64,000 nucleotides of DNA, from NCBI RefSeq assembly GCF_018812025.1, contig NC_063065.1, positions 29,298,240 to 29,362,239 on the forward strand, read 5' to 3'. The stretch is from Megalobrama amblycephala (taxonomy: Eukaryota > Chordata > Actinopteri > Cypriniformes > Xenocyprididae). Numbering within the stretch: the first letter of the stretch is position 1; each line of letters opens with the position of its first letter. Below the pieces are notes generated by a model. That model searched no databases. It was not told the DNA's origin and worked only from the letters and a program-made list of their open reading frames with translations. The position numbers were made by a program, and so were the translations under genes. Shown here in pieces: positions 1 to 10,709 of the stretch.

Positions 1-155
1 CAATACTTCTATAATATTTATTAATCTTTGTTAATATTTATTTCAACATTTACTAATAAATGATTAAAATCAGATGTTGTATTTGTTGACATCAGTTAAT
101 GCACTGTGAACTAACATTAACAAACAATGAACAGCTGGATTTTTATTAAATACAT
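1..155 (-). repeat. hAT-like MITE fragment (TTGTTAACATTA type), cut by window edge
   Basis: The segment has the alternating GTTAATGCA / GTGAACTAACATTAACA composition seen again at 23,387-23,582. There the element ends in an inverted GTAAAGTGTTACC terminus. Only an internal part is visible here because the window starts inside it. It lies in the first intron of gene A. Family assignment rests on remembered cyprinid MITEs and internal similarity. Confidence 0.5.
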
Positions 156-492
156 AAATAATTACAGCGTTAACTACTGGCACAAGCTGATTGGTATATT
201 TCACATCTGTAGCCAATGAGCTTGTTGCTCACACATTTAAATGGCTGGTTACATTCAGTTACAGTTTGCAGTATGCTTCAGAGGTCCAGCACTATGTCTT
301 ACTCACAGCAGCATAACGGCATATGTATTCAGTAGCCTCTCACTGCAGTTGAGTGTTACTGAAATTATAATATTTTTATGTGACAGTTTATAAATTAACA
401 TACAAAAGTTGAAAAATACAAAAATCCCCTTGCAGATAAAAGTACACCTAATTTCAAAAACACCTGTTCATGGTTGTAAATTAAGGTCTCAC
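156..492. other. Intron 1 of ZP-family gene A (part), nothing else recognised
   Basis: AT-rich noncoding sequence directly 3' (minus strand) of the GTGAG splice donor at 488-492. I see no open frame, repeat terminus or RNA gene in it. Confidence 0.5.
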
Positions 493-621
493 CTTGTAGG
501 ATCCATCAGGATTCTTTCTTGAGCTGAAGCTCATCGAGCCTCCATAGAAGTGAGAGGCAGTGGCTATGGACGCCAGCAGCAGCAGGGATGAGAGCAGAGC
601 AGAGGCAGACATGATGCTCAT
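493..621 (-). CDS. ZP-family gene A, first coding exon (signal peptide), rest outside window
   Basis: Minus-strand exon of 43 codons from ATG at 621 to a clean donor (AAG|GTGAG), ending in phase 0. It begins MSIMSASALLSSLLLLAS, a signal peptide with a leucine-rich core; a second in-frame ATG lies at 612. After the likely cleavage site comes SHFYGGSMSFSS and then NPDGSYK. Gene B exon 1 has SFHGGSMTF and YPDGTVE at the same places, also in phase 0 and on the same strand. I infer that gene A is a tandem paralogue encoding a secreted or type I membrane ZP-domain protein. All later exons would lie left of position 1, so completeness cannot be judged. Confidence 0.78.
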
Positions 622-650
622 GACTGAGGTTTCATCTCACTGCAACTGCC

Positions 651-660
651 CTTTTTAAGG
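651..660 (-). promoter_or_regulatory. Possible TATA-like box of gene A
   Basis: Minus strand reads CCTTAAAAAG about 30 bp upstream of the first ATG at 621. If it is used, the 5' UTR would be very short or the second ATG (612) would be the start. This is inference from position and composition only. Confidence 0.25.
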
Positions 661-925
661 ACCTGATGGAGGAAGTTTTCGAAAAAAAAAAGATGCACAT
701 TTACAATAAATGTTTCCAATGAATGGAAAGATATCTCACGTCTAATCCCAATCTAAGAATGACTGGCATGCAATTGTTCTGCAGCTCCATTGCATGTCTG
801 TACAACTAGACTCTGCTTGGAGATTCTGATCAAGAGTTTCATTTTTTAATTATTTCCACTTAGTAATTTTAGTGCTTCAACTTAAACATTCCAGTTAGCT
901 GCCAAAGCAACATTACTAATTTTTC

Positions 926-1168
926 CCCCGGTTTCACAGACAAGGCTTAAGCTAGTACTAGACTAAAATGCATGTTTGAGCTGTTTAAACTGAAAGGAAT
1001 TTGCACAGACATGTCTTAAAATATGTCAGAGCCATTGTTTTGTCTCAAGATCCATACCAGTATTTTTTTTTTTTTTCTAGGGTATGTTTATAAAAGCTAC
1101 TTAATGCTACTTAAACTGAAAAAAGGCCTAATCCTCACTTAGCCTAAGCCCTGTTTATGAAACCGGGC
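926..1168. repeat. Palindromic MITE with CCCGGTTTCA termini
   Basis: The left end CCCGGTTTCACAGACAAGG and right end CCCTGTTTATGAAACCGGG are imperfect inverted repeats that continue inward (GCTTAAGC / TAGCCTAAGC). A poly-T run lies in the middle. It is noncoding and its superfamily is unknown. Confidence 0.65.
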
Positions 1169-2719
1169 CTTTGTTTAATGTAAGTTTTTCCTCCAATATT
1201 TATATTTTATTTTATTTTATTTTGGCTTTATTTTAACTAACTTAAAAAAAAAAAATAAAAATAAATAACTACTACATTAACATATGCTACTGTGAATAAA
1301 AGCATTTCAGTGTTTAATTGCTCTCCTCAGATGCAATCAGAATTAAGTAAAACATGCCACTGAATGTTTCAAAGGTATATATATCATGTTTAATGAACTC
1401 ATGAATAATGTTGTTAAATCTTCAGTTGTCATGAGACTAAGTGAAGGAACACATACCTTTTTCTGTTTTCCATTATTTCAATCTTAAATGTAAATATTTA
1501 TATATAAAAATATTTACACTGTTCCAAATTATTATGCTTAAGAGACATATCAGAAGGATTTTAGAACAATAAACATTCAGATTTTATTTTTTCAAAGAAT
1601 GTGTTTGTCTCGTATCTTTTTAGAAATAGTTTCAGTCTCAAACAGGTTTTTTAGTAGTTTCCCAGGTATTCTTAGGTGACAGAGAAACCTAGTTAAAGAG
1701 GTTGTTTCACATTATTAAATAAATCCATTCTCGTGAAAAATGAGGAGGGGGAAAAAATCTTTCTGAAGATTATTATTTTTAATATTTTGCAAAAAAACTG
1801 TCAAAAGATTTGTGAGTGATTTAGAGAACAGAAGAACCCAGTCAGGAAAAGGCTTATTAAAGAATGTTTCTGTCAAACAAATTAATTGTATTAAAAGGGC
1901 AGCAAATTAAACATTTTTTTTTTAAATCTCTGTTGAGCAGCAAACAGGTATTTGAAGCTGCCATCACAGATGTTTAGCTTGTTTAATTGTGACAGGGTGG
2001 AACACGAACATGACAACACAGATTTACCACAGACTTTCAAGCATAAACTCATATAAGATAAGATATTCAAGGTAAAACTTGAAACCAAGATCTGAAACAT
2101 ATCAGTGCAGCATTCCATCTTCAACTATTACAGAAGAAAAAAAAAAAAAAAAAAAAAAAACTCACAGAAGAATAAATAACAGTACAGGAACATTGTGACA
2201 GGAATGGCTTTCTTGGAGAAAAGAAGAAACTCAAATTGTAATTTAAAGGGGCAGCTAATGTTTCTATTATAATAAAGCAACTTAAATTAATTTATATGGT
2301 TCTTATCACACTTTAGACATTTAAAAATTTAAATATGCTTATTCAGTCGTCATTTTACCTAACACATTTATACATAAAAGGTCAAATGAATTAAATTATA
2401 TTTTAAATTTTTTTTAAGTAATACTGCAGTCATAAAATAAAATTAAATTAAATTTTAGAACCATTTGTTTACAAAAAGAACTAAATTCAGATTTTTTTAG
2501 ATACTAGAATAACTGGCTAAACAAGTAGAAGGGGGAGGGGGAGCATTTACGGGAACATCACAGCAAAACAGCTTTGCTTTCTTTTTTGAATGGTTTTGAA
2601 GACAGGTTGCATGTTCATTATATAAAAAAATTAATTGTCAAAAAGTTTTGGCAATGCATGTGTAAAGAAATCCTGGAGGATCCATTTATGAGTTTGGAAG
2701 ACACTGGCTGTCACGTTTA
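1169..2719. other. AT-rich intergenic sequence with a 24-nt poly-A run
   Basis: No supported gene. A pure A tract occupies 2137-2160. The short open frames here lack similarity, codon bias and splice context. Confidence 0.5.
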
Positions 2720-3180
2720 TAATTGACCCTTCGCCGGGAGTTTGATTGACAAGCGATCTAACCACTCATAACGCCGATTCCGCCATTTTGTACAACAAAA
2801 TGAAAAATGGTGTGTACTGACATCTTTCCGCGCTTGAAACAACATTCCTTCTCATGTTCATTCATGTTTATTTGATGCTATAAATTAACTAGTAGGAAAA
2901 GATGATCGGTTCACAAGCCGCTTGAGCTGAGGCGGTACAGCAATCTGTCACGACACATTAAAGAGCCACAAAACGGTTTTTATTGTTCTAATTTCTTAAA
3001 AAATGACACACTTTGAAAGCTGAGACTTTGTTTAATATCATAAGTAACCTGCTCTGTCTGTTGTCAGTGTCCTCTTTGCTCCACAATGTATTTTTCACTC
3101 TGTGTGGCGTGACAGCGCCACGGCTTGTTGGACAAAGCAACAGTAACTAAGGGGGGCGGGTCTTTGCGAAGGGGCAATTA
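2720..3180. repeat. MITE with TAATTGnCCCTTCGC termini
   Basis: Left end TAATTGACCCTTCGC and right end GCGAAGGGGCAATTA are inverted repeats of about 15 bp flanking a noncoding 430-bp interior. I did not find a clear target-site duplication. Confidence 0.55.
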
Positions 3181-3599
3181 GCAAGCAGGGGGAAAAAATA
3201 CATTTAAATTAAAATAAAATAATGTAAAATAAAAATAGACAAGGGAAACCAGAGTCATAGGTCTCATTTGGATAGCCAGACCCAGTGACCTGGCTGGTAG
3301 GTGGAATCAGGCCTAAGATGATGATCTGCTTGCTTCTGGTAACGGACTGCTCTTTGAAGATGGACATGCACTTGATTCCAAATATCCTCACTCTGGCACA
3401 TCCAATCATCGACTGCAGGCTGTCCAATGGTTCCTCAAACCAGGGGAACAGCAGTGGTTGGTAACCAAGGATGCAGTTAAAAGGGGTGAGGCATGTGGAC
3501 AGTTTGTAGAGGGAGTTCTGAGAATATTTTGCCCATGAAAGATAAAGGCTCCAATCGTATTACTTAAACTGGCAAAAAGAGCACAGGAATCTTTCGAGT

Positions 3600-3960
3600 T
3601 CTAAATGGTTTGTTCATCCAAAAACAAAAATTGTCATTAAGTACTCACACTCATGTCATCCCAAACCCATATGACCTTCGTTCATCTTCATAACACAAAT
3701 TAAGATATTTTTGATGAAATCCCAGGGTTTCTGAACCATACATAGGAAGCAACGTCATTGCACTTTTTGAGGTCCAGAAAGGTATTAAAGACGTCATTAA
3801 AATAGTCCATGTGACTGCAGTGGTTCAACCTTAATGTTATGAAGTGACGAGAATATTTTTATGCGCAAAAACGAAACAAAAATACTCACTTTATTTAACA
3901 ATTTGAACTGTTGTCATACGCTGTTGACGTAGTGAATGCAGTGCAGTCTTCAGTGTTCTA
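3600..3960 (+). repeat. Arm of a TTAA-type palindromic MITE (GTTCACCCAAAAATG family), degenerate
   Basis: Starts with TTTGTTCATCCAAAAACAAA and continues through CACTCATGTCATCCCAAACC and the TTCATCTTCATAACACAAATT region. This is the same family as the right end of the element at 49,366-51,170, read in the opposite orientation. The outer TTAA is mutated and no opposite arm is seen, so this is a truncated copy. Confidence 0.5.
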
Positions 3961-4489
3961 TGTCTGAACGCTGACTCATTATTGGCCGGCTCCTGCGTCA
4001 GCATCATACGCATGTGTCGTGCTGCTCACATGTACAGCATTGGCCAATACTGAGTCAGCGTATGGACGTAAACACGGAAGCCTGCTCTGCGTTCACTAAC
4101 TGCGTATGAGTTTTCCTTCCTACAAAGGGTGTTTCCCTTCGAGTTCAGGTGATCTGTAACAAAATCAAGGGGCGATGTGAGACCATGGTTGTTGTGGTAT
4201 TGGTAAGGGTTGCAGTAGTCCAGCAGGCGGTAGTTCATGGGATTTAGAAGTGGCACAAATATTACAGTTACGGATAAAGTTTTTAGTGTCTGTGGTGATG
4301 GTTCTTCACTAAAATCGATTCTGCAGCAGTTTGATAGTTGCCTGTATACATGGATGTCTCGAATGGAGAGGAGTAAACACAACTCATAACCTGAAATCGT
4401 AATGTGCTAGGAACATATGTTCTTTGCGGAAAACTGTCCCTTGGAGGAGGTTCCAAATCCTGGGCTTGAGTAATGAGTAAAGATGGAAG
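3961..4489. other. Unassigned noncoding segment
   Basis: Lies between the MITE arm and the gypsy remnant. It may include decayed retroelement sequence, but I see no recognisable domain, repeat end or RNA gene. Confidence 0.3.
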
Positions 4490-5215
4490 ACAGTAAAATT
4501 AGTTTGATTTCAGAGGATTTGTAGGTCTGCTCATGTATGCCAGAAATTATGATATGTTATACTAAAGTCAAAATTTGTGAAGAACAGTGCCCACCTTGCC
4601 TGAGGGGGTTTAAATCTTTTAGTGGACCTCTAGATTGTGGTGATCTGTGAGTACTTGAAATGGCTGTCTGGCTGTCCTCCAGCCAGTGTCAACATTCTTC
4701 AAGGGCTGCCTTCATGGCCAGTAACTTGCAGTTCCCCACATTTTTGCTGATATATAAATGCGCTCTGGCAATGAGAGATCACAGAAAAAGACGGCACAAG
4801 GAAACAGTTTGGCAGGAGATTTATGTTTTTGGGAAAGAATAGCTCCAATACCAGTGTACGAGGTGTCAGTCTCAACTATGAAAGGTATAGACAGATCCTT
4901 AGGGTGTAGGATGGGAGCATTGGTGAAACGGTGCTTGAGTTCATCAAAAGCCTGTTGGGCCGTTGAATTTATTACTTGTTCCATGAAGAAGGGATGTGAC
5001 AGGGGAGGCCATAGGGCTGAAACTTCTAATGAAACATCTGTAGAAGTTAGCAAATCCAAGAAATCATTGTAATTCCTTAATGGTAGTTGGTACTGGCCAG
5101 GCCAGAATGACTTTAATCTTGGAGTTATCTATGGCTGCTCCTTCAGCTATGAAAATGTATCCCAGGATGGAAATGCTGGTTTAGTGGAACTCACACTTCT
5201 TGAACTGTAGTTGGA
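4490..5215 (-). pseudogene. Ty3/gypsy pol remnant (end of reverse transcriptase into RNase H)
   Basis: Minus-strand translation gives, in several frames, landmarks of gypsy pol in the right order. KCEFH...ILGYI is the RT end, followed by [16 protein letters not shown] and then FIVETDTSYTGIGAILSQ (RNase H start). KLFPCAVFF, LLAMKAALEE and PPQARWALFF follow. Expected landmarks are changed: the RNase H VExDAS motif reads VETDTS, and several stops and frameshifts break the frame. No protease, integrase or LTR pair could be placed. This is a dead, old copy. Confidence 0.75.
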
Positions 5216-6329
5216 TGTTGGATTAACAGCTGGATCCAGCTGGATCCATGGTGTGCAAAGTGTTATGTGATACTGCAGAGAGAGTCCAGGCACAAATAAA
5301 CAGTCCAAGAGAATCTGTCAGAGCAAACGTGAAAACAGGTGTGGGTCGATACAAAGGCAAACAGTCCAATAATCCAGAACCAAGGAAGAGGCAAAAATTA
5401 AATCCAAAAAACAAGCAATGTCAAACACAGTTAAATCCAGTCCAAAGAATAATCTAAATGAATAATCTAAATGCACAGAGACATTTGCACAACGTGCAAG
5501 TGAAAATCGCTGCGCAGCATAAATGATAAATATATTAATATATATTATATTAATAAATAAATATATTATTATATTATTATCTGTGCATTTCTTCCTGTTT
5601 TCTTTCATTCAAAAAGTTGCATCGTATATGACGTAAGCGTGCTATCGGTGGAGCTGGAGGGATGGAAGACCCCGGTGGAGCCAAAAGAGTTGAGGGTCCA
5701 GGTGCAGCCAAAGGCCCAGAAGTCTGAGATGAAGCCATGGTGAAAACAGACCAAAGTGGCGCCAGTGGAATGAGGGAGCCAGGTGGAGCAGAAGATTTGA
5801 AAGGCCAAGTAAGAATCATGGGCTTGGAGGGCCAAAGTGGAGCCAGAGGGTCAGAATATTTAGGCTTATACTCTGAAAACCACAGTGGAAGTGGCTGGCA
5901 AGGAGACTGTGGTCATGTCAGTGGAGCAGAAGGGCTGAGGGGAGCCCACAGAGCAAGAGGCTGAGGAGGAGTGATGGCCTGGGGACTACACAAAACGAAT
6001 GGAGAAGAAAAGATGAGGTAACTGGACGGAACCAGGTAAGCATCCGTGCTGGATGGGACCAGCGGAAAAGGAAGGTCTAGGGCTGCGGATGGAACCAAGA
6101 AATCTAGGCAGCTGGATGCAACTGGCAGAGCAGGAAGAAGTTTGACAGTGGGCACAAGGGTGGGGACTGGCTTCATGGCAGTCAGGTCAATCAGCAACTT
6201 TTGGATGGACTGAGCATTGGATGCTGGCTTTGAGATGAACCATGACTAAGGCTGAGGGTCTGTGGTGGCCAAGGGTACTGGCTTTGGTTCAGGATCCTCC
6301 TCCTCTACTCATTCAGTGATGCACCCACT
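5216..6329. other. G-rich imperfectly repetitive segment of unknown origin
   Basis: Contains recurring GTGGAGCC / CCAGGTGGAGCA-like words from about 5,645 to 6,280, which give proline-rich open frames on the minus strand. It sits between the gypsy remnant and the L2 LINE and could be gag-side or LTR-proximal retroelement sequence. I found no family landmark, so I leave it unnamed. Confidence 0.3.
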
Positions 6330-6341
6330 GAGAATCCTGTT

Positions 6342-6834
6342 GAAAGTGCCCTAGTTATTGGCGATTCTATTACACGGAACGTGAAAATAGAGACACCAGC
6401 CACCATAGTCACATGTTTGCCAGGAGCCAGAGCACCTGACATCAAAGCAAATTTAAAAGTGCTGGCTAGTGCTAATCATAAATACTCTAAAATTATTATT
6501 CACGTCGGCACTTTGCCAGCCGGAGATCACTAAAATTAACATTAAAGAGGTGTGTGAACTCGCAAGTACAATGTCAGGAGAAGTAACTTGCTCTGGTCCC
6601 CTTCCTGTTCGTCGGAGTGATGAGATAGTTAGCAGATTATCATCACTCAATGGCTGGCTGTCTTAGTGGTGTCTGCAAAATAATATAGGTTTCATAGACA
6701 ATTGGAAAAGTTTTTGGGGCAGACCTGACCTGTTGAAAAGAGATGGTATTCATCCCTCCCGGGATGGTGCTGCTCTTCTCTCTAGTAATATGGCACATTG
6801 TCTTAGAACAGAAACATGACAAACTGGGGCCCAT
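6342..6834 (+). pseudogene. L2 ORF1 remnant with SGNH/GDSL-type esterase-like domain
   Basis: Translation contains [13 protein letters not shown] (block I, GDS), IIIHVGT (the block that normally continues GTND) and KRDGIHPSRDG (DxxH block). These are hallmarks of the esterase-like ORF1 found in some fish CR1/L2 LINEs. Immediately after HVGT the frame is disturbed and the expected ND is absent, and a stop interrupts the region. This is a remnant that probably has no activity. Confidence 0.65.
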
Positions 6835-7055
6835 GTCAGGAGCAGACAGACTGGCTAAACCGACCGTCTGCTAGCTGCCTCACGTTACAGAAGTCAGATA
6901 ATTCCCAACACATAGAAACTCTTACACCTAGATATTATCACATAGAGACTGTGTCTGTACCCCGAATTAGTAAAAACAAAAAACTTCCAAACCCATTTAA
7001 TGATAAAAATTTAATTGATGTTCAACAAATAAAAAATAGAGATAATAATGACAAA

Positions 7056-7370
7056 CAAATGATAAAACTTGGGTTGTTAAATATTAGATCCCTTTCCTTA
7101 AAATCACTTATTGTAAATTATATTATCACAGACAATAATCTAGATGTGCTGTGTTTGACAGAAACTTGGCTAAAACCGGACGATTACATTACTTTAAATG
7201 AGTCAGAAACTATTGCCTCTGTCTTTTCCAGCACATTAGACTCAGTTGCTCCTTTGCATTTAAAAAAGATTAAGGAAATTAATCCAACGCCATGGTACAA
7301 CGAGCACACTCGGGCCCTAAAGGTAGCAGACAGAAAAATGGAGCGCTGCTGGAAGAAAACAAAAAACTAG
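7056..7370 (+). pseudogene. L2 endonuclease N-terminus joined to pre-RT linker by a large deletion
   Basis: The frame reads LGLLNIRSL then LDVLCLTETWLKPDD, the start of an apurinic-type endonuclease (LNxRSL and LTETWL). Only a few codons later it jumps to TPWYNEHTRALK, which normally lies well downstream, between endonuclease and RT. Most of the endonuclease domain, including its C-terminal catalytic residues, is therefore missing. Confidence 0.7.
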
Positions 7371-7539
7371 AAGTATTTTGCATTTTGTGGAGAGAGAGAA
7401 TGATTGAGTACAGAAAGGCCTTAAAATCTGCTAGATCTGCCTATTTTTTAAAACTTTTAGAAGAACATAAACACAGGTATTTATTTGATACAGTGACTAA
7501 ATAAACAAGAAATAAAGCTTCAACTTCTTATGTTTCTTT

Positions 7540-9150
7540 ATGAACTTCTTTACTTGCAAGATTGATAATATTAGAGAAAAAATTATAACCATGCAACCGT
7601 CTACTACAGTATCACGTCAGACAGTGCATTTTAGTGTCCCTGAGGAAAAATTTTATTCATTTACTGCTTTAGGAGAGGAAGAATTGTCTAAACTTGTTAA
7701 ATCATCAAAATCAACAACATGTATGTTAGACCCTATACCGACTAAGCTATTGAAAGAGATGCTTCCAGAGGTCATAGATCCTCTTCTTAATATCGTCAAT
7801 TCATCTATATCACTAGGACACGTACCAAAAACTTTTAAGCTGGCTATTATTAAACCTCTTATTTAAAAACCACAACTTGATCCTAGAGAATTAGTCAATT
7901 ACAGGCCGATCTCACATTTCTGTCAAAAATACTAGAAAAGGCAGTATCGTCACAACTATGTTCCTTTTTAGAAAGAAATAGTATCTGTGAGGATTTCCAG
8001 TCAGGATTTAAACCGTACCATAGTACTTAGACTGTTCTCATTAGAGTTACTAATGATTTGATCACAATATTTTTTTAAATAGACTCGAAAATGATGTTGG
8101 CATTAGTGGAATTGCATTGTCATGGTTCAAATCATACTTATCTGACCGTTATCAGTTTGTAGTAGTAAACGAAGAAATGTCATATCGATCACAAGTTCAA
8201 TATGGAGTACCGCAAGGCTCAGTACTAGGACCGTTGCTTTTCACTCTGTACATGCTACCCTTGGGAGACATCATTAGGAAGCATGGCGTTAGTTTTCACT
8301 GTTACACTGATGATGCTCAGCTCTATATTTCTTCGTGCCCTGATGAAACTTACCAATTTACAAAATTAACGGAATGCATAGCTGATATAAAAAATTGGAT
8401 GACCAGTAATTTCCTACTACTAAATTCAGAAAAAACAAAGATTCTAATTTTTGGACCAAAAACTTCTTCACATAAAAACCTAGAATACTGTCTAACACTT
8501 GATGGCTGTTCTGTTAAGTCTTCGTCATCAGTTAGGAACCTGGGTGTGCTCTTTGATACCAATCTTTCATTTAAAGGCCATGGTACTAGCATCTGTAAAA
8601 CTGCATTCTTCCATCTTAAAAATATATCTAAACTACGACATATGCTCTCAATGAAAAATGCAGAACAGTTAGTTTATGCGTTCATGACCTCAAGTCTAGA
8701 TTACTGCAACGCTTTACTGGGTGGTTGTTCTGCTTGTCTGATAAATAAACTACAGCTCGTACAAAATGCAGCAGCTAGAGTTCTTACTAGAACTAGGAAG
8801 TATGACCATATTAGCCCAGTTCTGTCAACACTGCATTGGCTTCCTGTTAAACATCGTATAGATTTCAAAATCTTGCTAATTACTTACAAAGCACTAAATG
8901 GTTTAGCTCCCCAGTACCTGAGCAAGCTCTTAAAGCATTCTTAAAGTCCTTCACATCTATTGCAATCTCAGAATTCAGGCAGCTGATAATACCTAGAATA
9001 TCAAAATCAACCACAGGCGGTAGATCCTTCTCCTATTTGGCACCTAAACTCTGGAACAATCTTCCTAGCATTGTTCGGGATGCCGACACACTCTGTCAGT
9101 TTAAATCTAGACTAAAAACTCATCTCTTTAACCTGGCATACACATAACAC
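7540..9150 (+). pseudogene. L2 reverse transcriptase remnant
   Basis: Starts with LDPIPTKLLKEMLPEV and SLGHVPKTFKLAIIKPL, a stop falls at 7,864, and the thumb/palm resumes at 8,117 with GVPQGSVLGPLLFTLYMLPL. The segment with the first catalytic aspartate (usually DLSAAFDTIDH) is deleted around 8,030-8,090. The catalytic box reads YTDD instead of YADD, so the aspartate pair remains. The C-terminal part (QLVQNAAARVLTRTRKYDHI) is well preserved to 8,944, and the last segment continues in shifted frames to about 9,147. Confidence 0.8.
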
Positions 9151-9763
9151 ATTATCAATTTATATTTTCAAATCCGTTAAAGGATTATTAGGCTGCATAA
9201 ATTAGGTCAGCCGGAACCGGGAACACTTCCTATAACACCAGATGTACTCCTTACATCAGAAGAAGAATGGCATCTACGCTAATATTAGTCTTTCTGTTTA
9301 TCCCGAGGTTTACTGTAGTCAACCGGATCTGGATCCAGGTTAGACCAAGGACCTGCGCCTTGACACGACCACAACGCAGCCCTGAAGTATCAGCAGAGAT
9401 TGAGTCAACTAGATCATCCACCGTGAAGGCCTCATCAACACGACAACCAGTGGCACAGTTCCTCACCGGCGTGATGAATACGAACCTCAACTGGATGGAA
9501 CTGAAATAAATACTTTGAATGTTGCGATCCTATCGGACTTATGATAGCAACCTGAATCGTAACAAAGCACTGTTCGCCAGAGGAGAACTGGTCCCCTGAC
9601 TAAGCCTGGTTTCTCCCAAGGTTTTTTTCCCTTAATTTTAACACCTATTCACTATTCTTTAAGAGCTGCTGTGCAGCCAAAATAATGTACCAGTTATCAA
9701 TGTAAAGCTGCTTTGACACAATCTACATTGTAAAAAGCGCTATATAAATAAAAGTGACTTGAC

Positions 9764-10247
9764 TAGTGTACAACATGAGCCAGGTCTGAAAACTCATGTG
9801 TGTGGTCTAGATCCATTTTTGAGGACTGGTCTTTTGTCACAGCCAGTTGCCAAGGAAAGAGAGTTAAGGCATAGATCTAAGTGTAAATGCTTCTTAAATA
9901 ATCCAAACAAAAGACTAGAGCACTCAGGAATGCAGACAAGGGGAAAAAAACGCAGTAAATGATAAGAACAGTCAAAGAACTGAACCAAACAGGGGAAAAT
10001 AAATATACAGGATAAGAGGGGTATAACAATTCACAGGTGGGCCTGGTCAACTGATAAGAAACCATAGAACCAGGGACACAGAGGTTAAACACAGGTAAAG
10101 AAACTACATTTATAGAACCTAAACAGACAATATGCGACATTTGCTGCTACTGCAAGTTTATTATGGCTTAATTTTAAAACACCAGGAGTATTTCCATTTT
10201 CTTAGGACTGCAGGTGTTTTACCACATTAATGCTACCCGTGAACTAA
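9764..10247. other. Unassigned noncoding sequence after the L2 tail
   Basis: A-rich text with words such as AACCAAACAGGGGAAAATAA that resemble retroelement LTR flanks. A similar phrase is at 14,690-14,710. No paired LTR or coding domain was found. Confidence 0.3.
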
Positions 10248-10515
10248 ACATTTACTTGACATTTAACTTGACATTTACAGGAACAATAGACATGAGCAAT
10301 TTAAAAAAACTCAAAACCTGTTACAGGTATTTTCTTCTTTTCCCAGAAGCAAAAAATAAATCTTTACATTGTGTTAAGTGAAATGCATTTAAACGTTTAT
10401 GTTGCGCAATAAAAACTTAGTCACAAGAACACAACGTTTAAATACCTGTAACAGGTTTGGTGAGGGTTTTTTTAACTGCTCATGTGTTTTTTTTCCTGTA
10501 TGTCAAGTAAATGTC
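10248..10515. repeat. Foldback repeat, arms of about 75 bp
   Basis: The left arm (10,248-10,332) contains ACATTTACTTGACA, CATGAGCA and CCTGTTACAGGTATT. The right arm (10,441-10,515) is its imperfect reverse complement, with the same words inverted. The loop is about 110 nt. It abuts the truncated end of Tc1-B. Confidence 0.6.
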
Positions 10516-10709
10516 TTCCACTTTGAAGCAGTGCATTTCAAATGAGCCTTGGCCCACAGGACATGACAGCGCTTCTGGACCATGTTCACAAATGGCTTGC
10601 TTTTTGCATGATAGAGCTTTAGTTGGCATCTGCAGATGGCACGGCGGATTGTGTTTATTGACAGTGGTTTCTGGAAGTACAGGTGCTGGTCATATAATTA
10701 GAATATCAT

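Larger units (their letters stand above)
6330..9763 (+). mobile_element. L2-type LINE, internally deleted, nearly full length
   Basis: Plus-strand non-LTR retrotransposon. In order it has an ORF1-like esterase domain (about 6,342-6,834), an endonuclease start (about 7,061-7,210), reverse transcriptase (7,540-8,944), a C-terminal domain (to about 9,147) and a 3' UTR. The UTR ends AAAAAGCGCTATATAAATAA then AAAGTGACTTGACT, the tail typical of fish L2 elements. At least two internal deletions and several stops make it inactive. The 5' limit is approximate and no target-site duplication was found. Confidence 0.8.

Noticed and set aside
5577..6197. Proline-rich minus-strand open frames in the G-rich segment
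   Set aside because: They arise from a repetitive purine-rich strand, overlap in several frames, and lack splice sites or family motifs.
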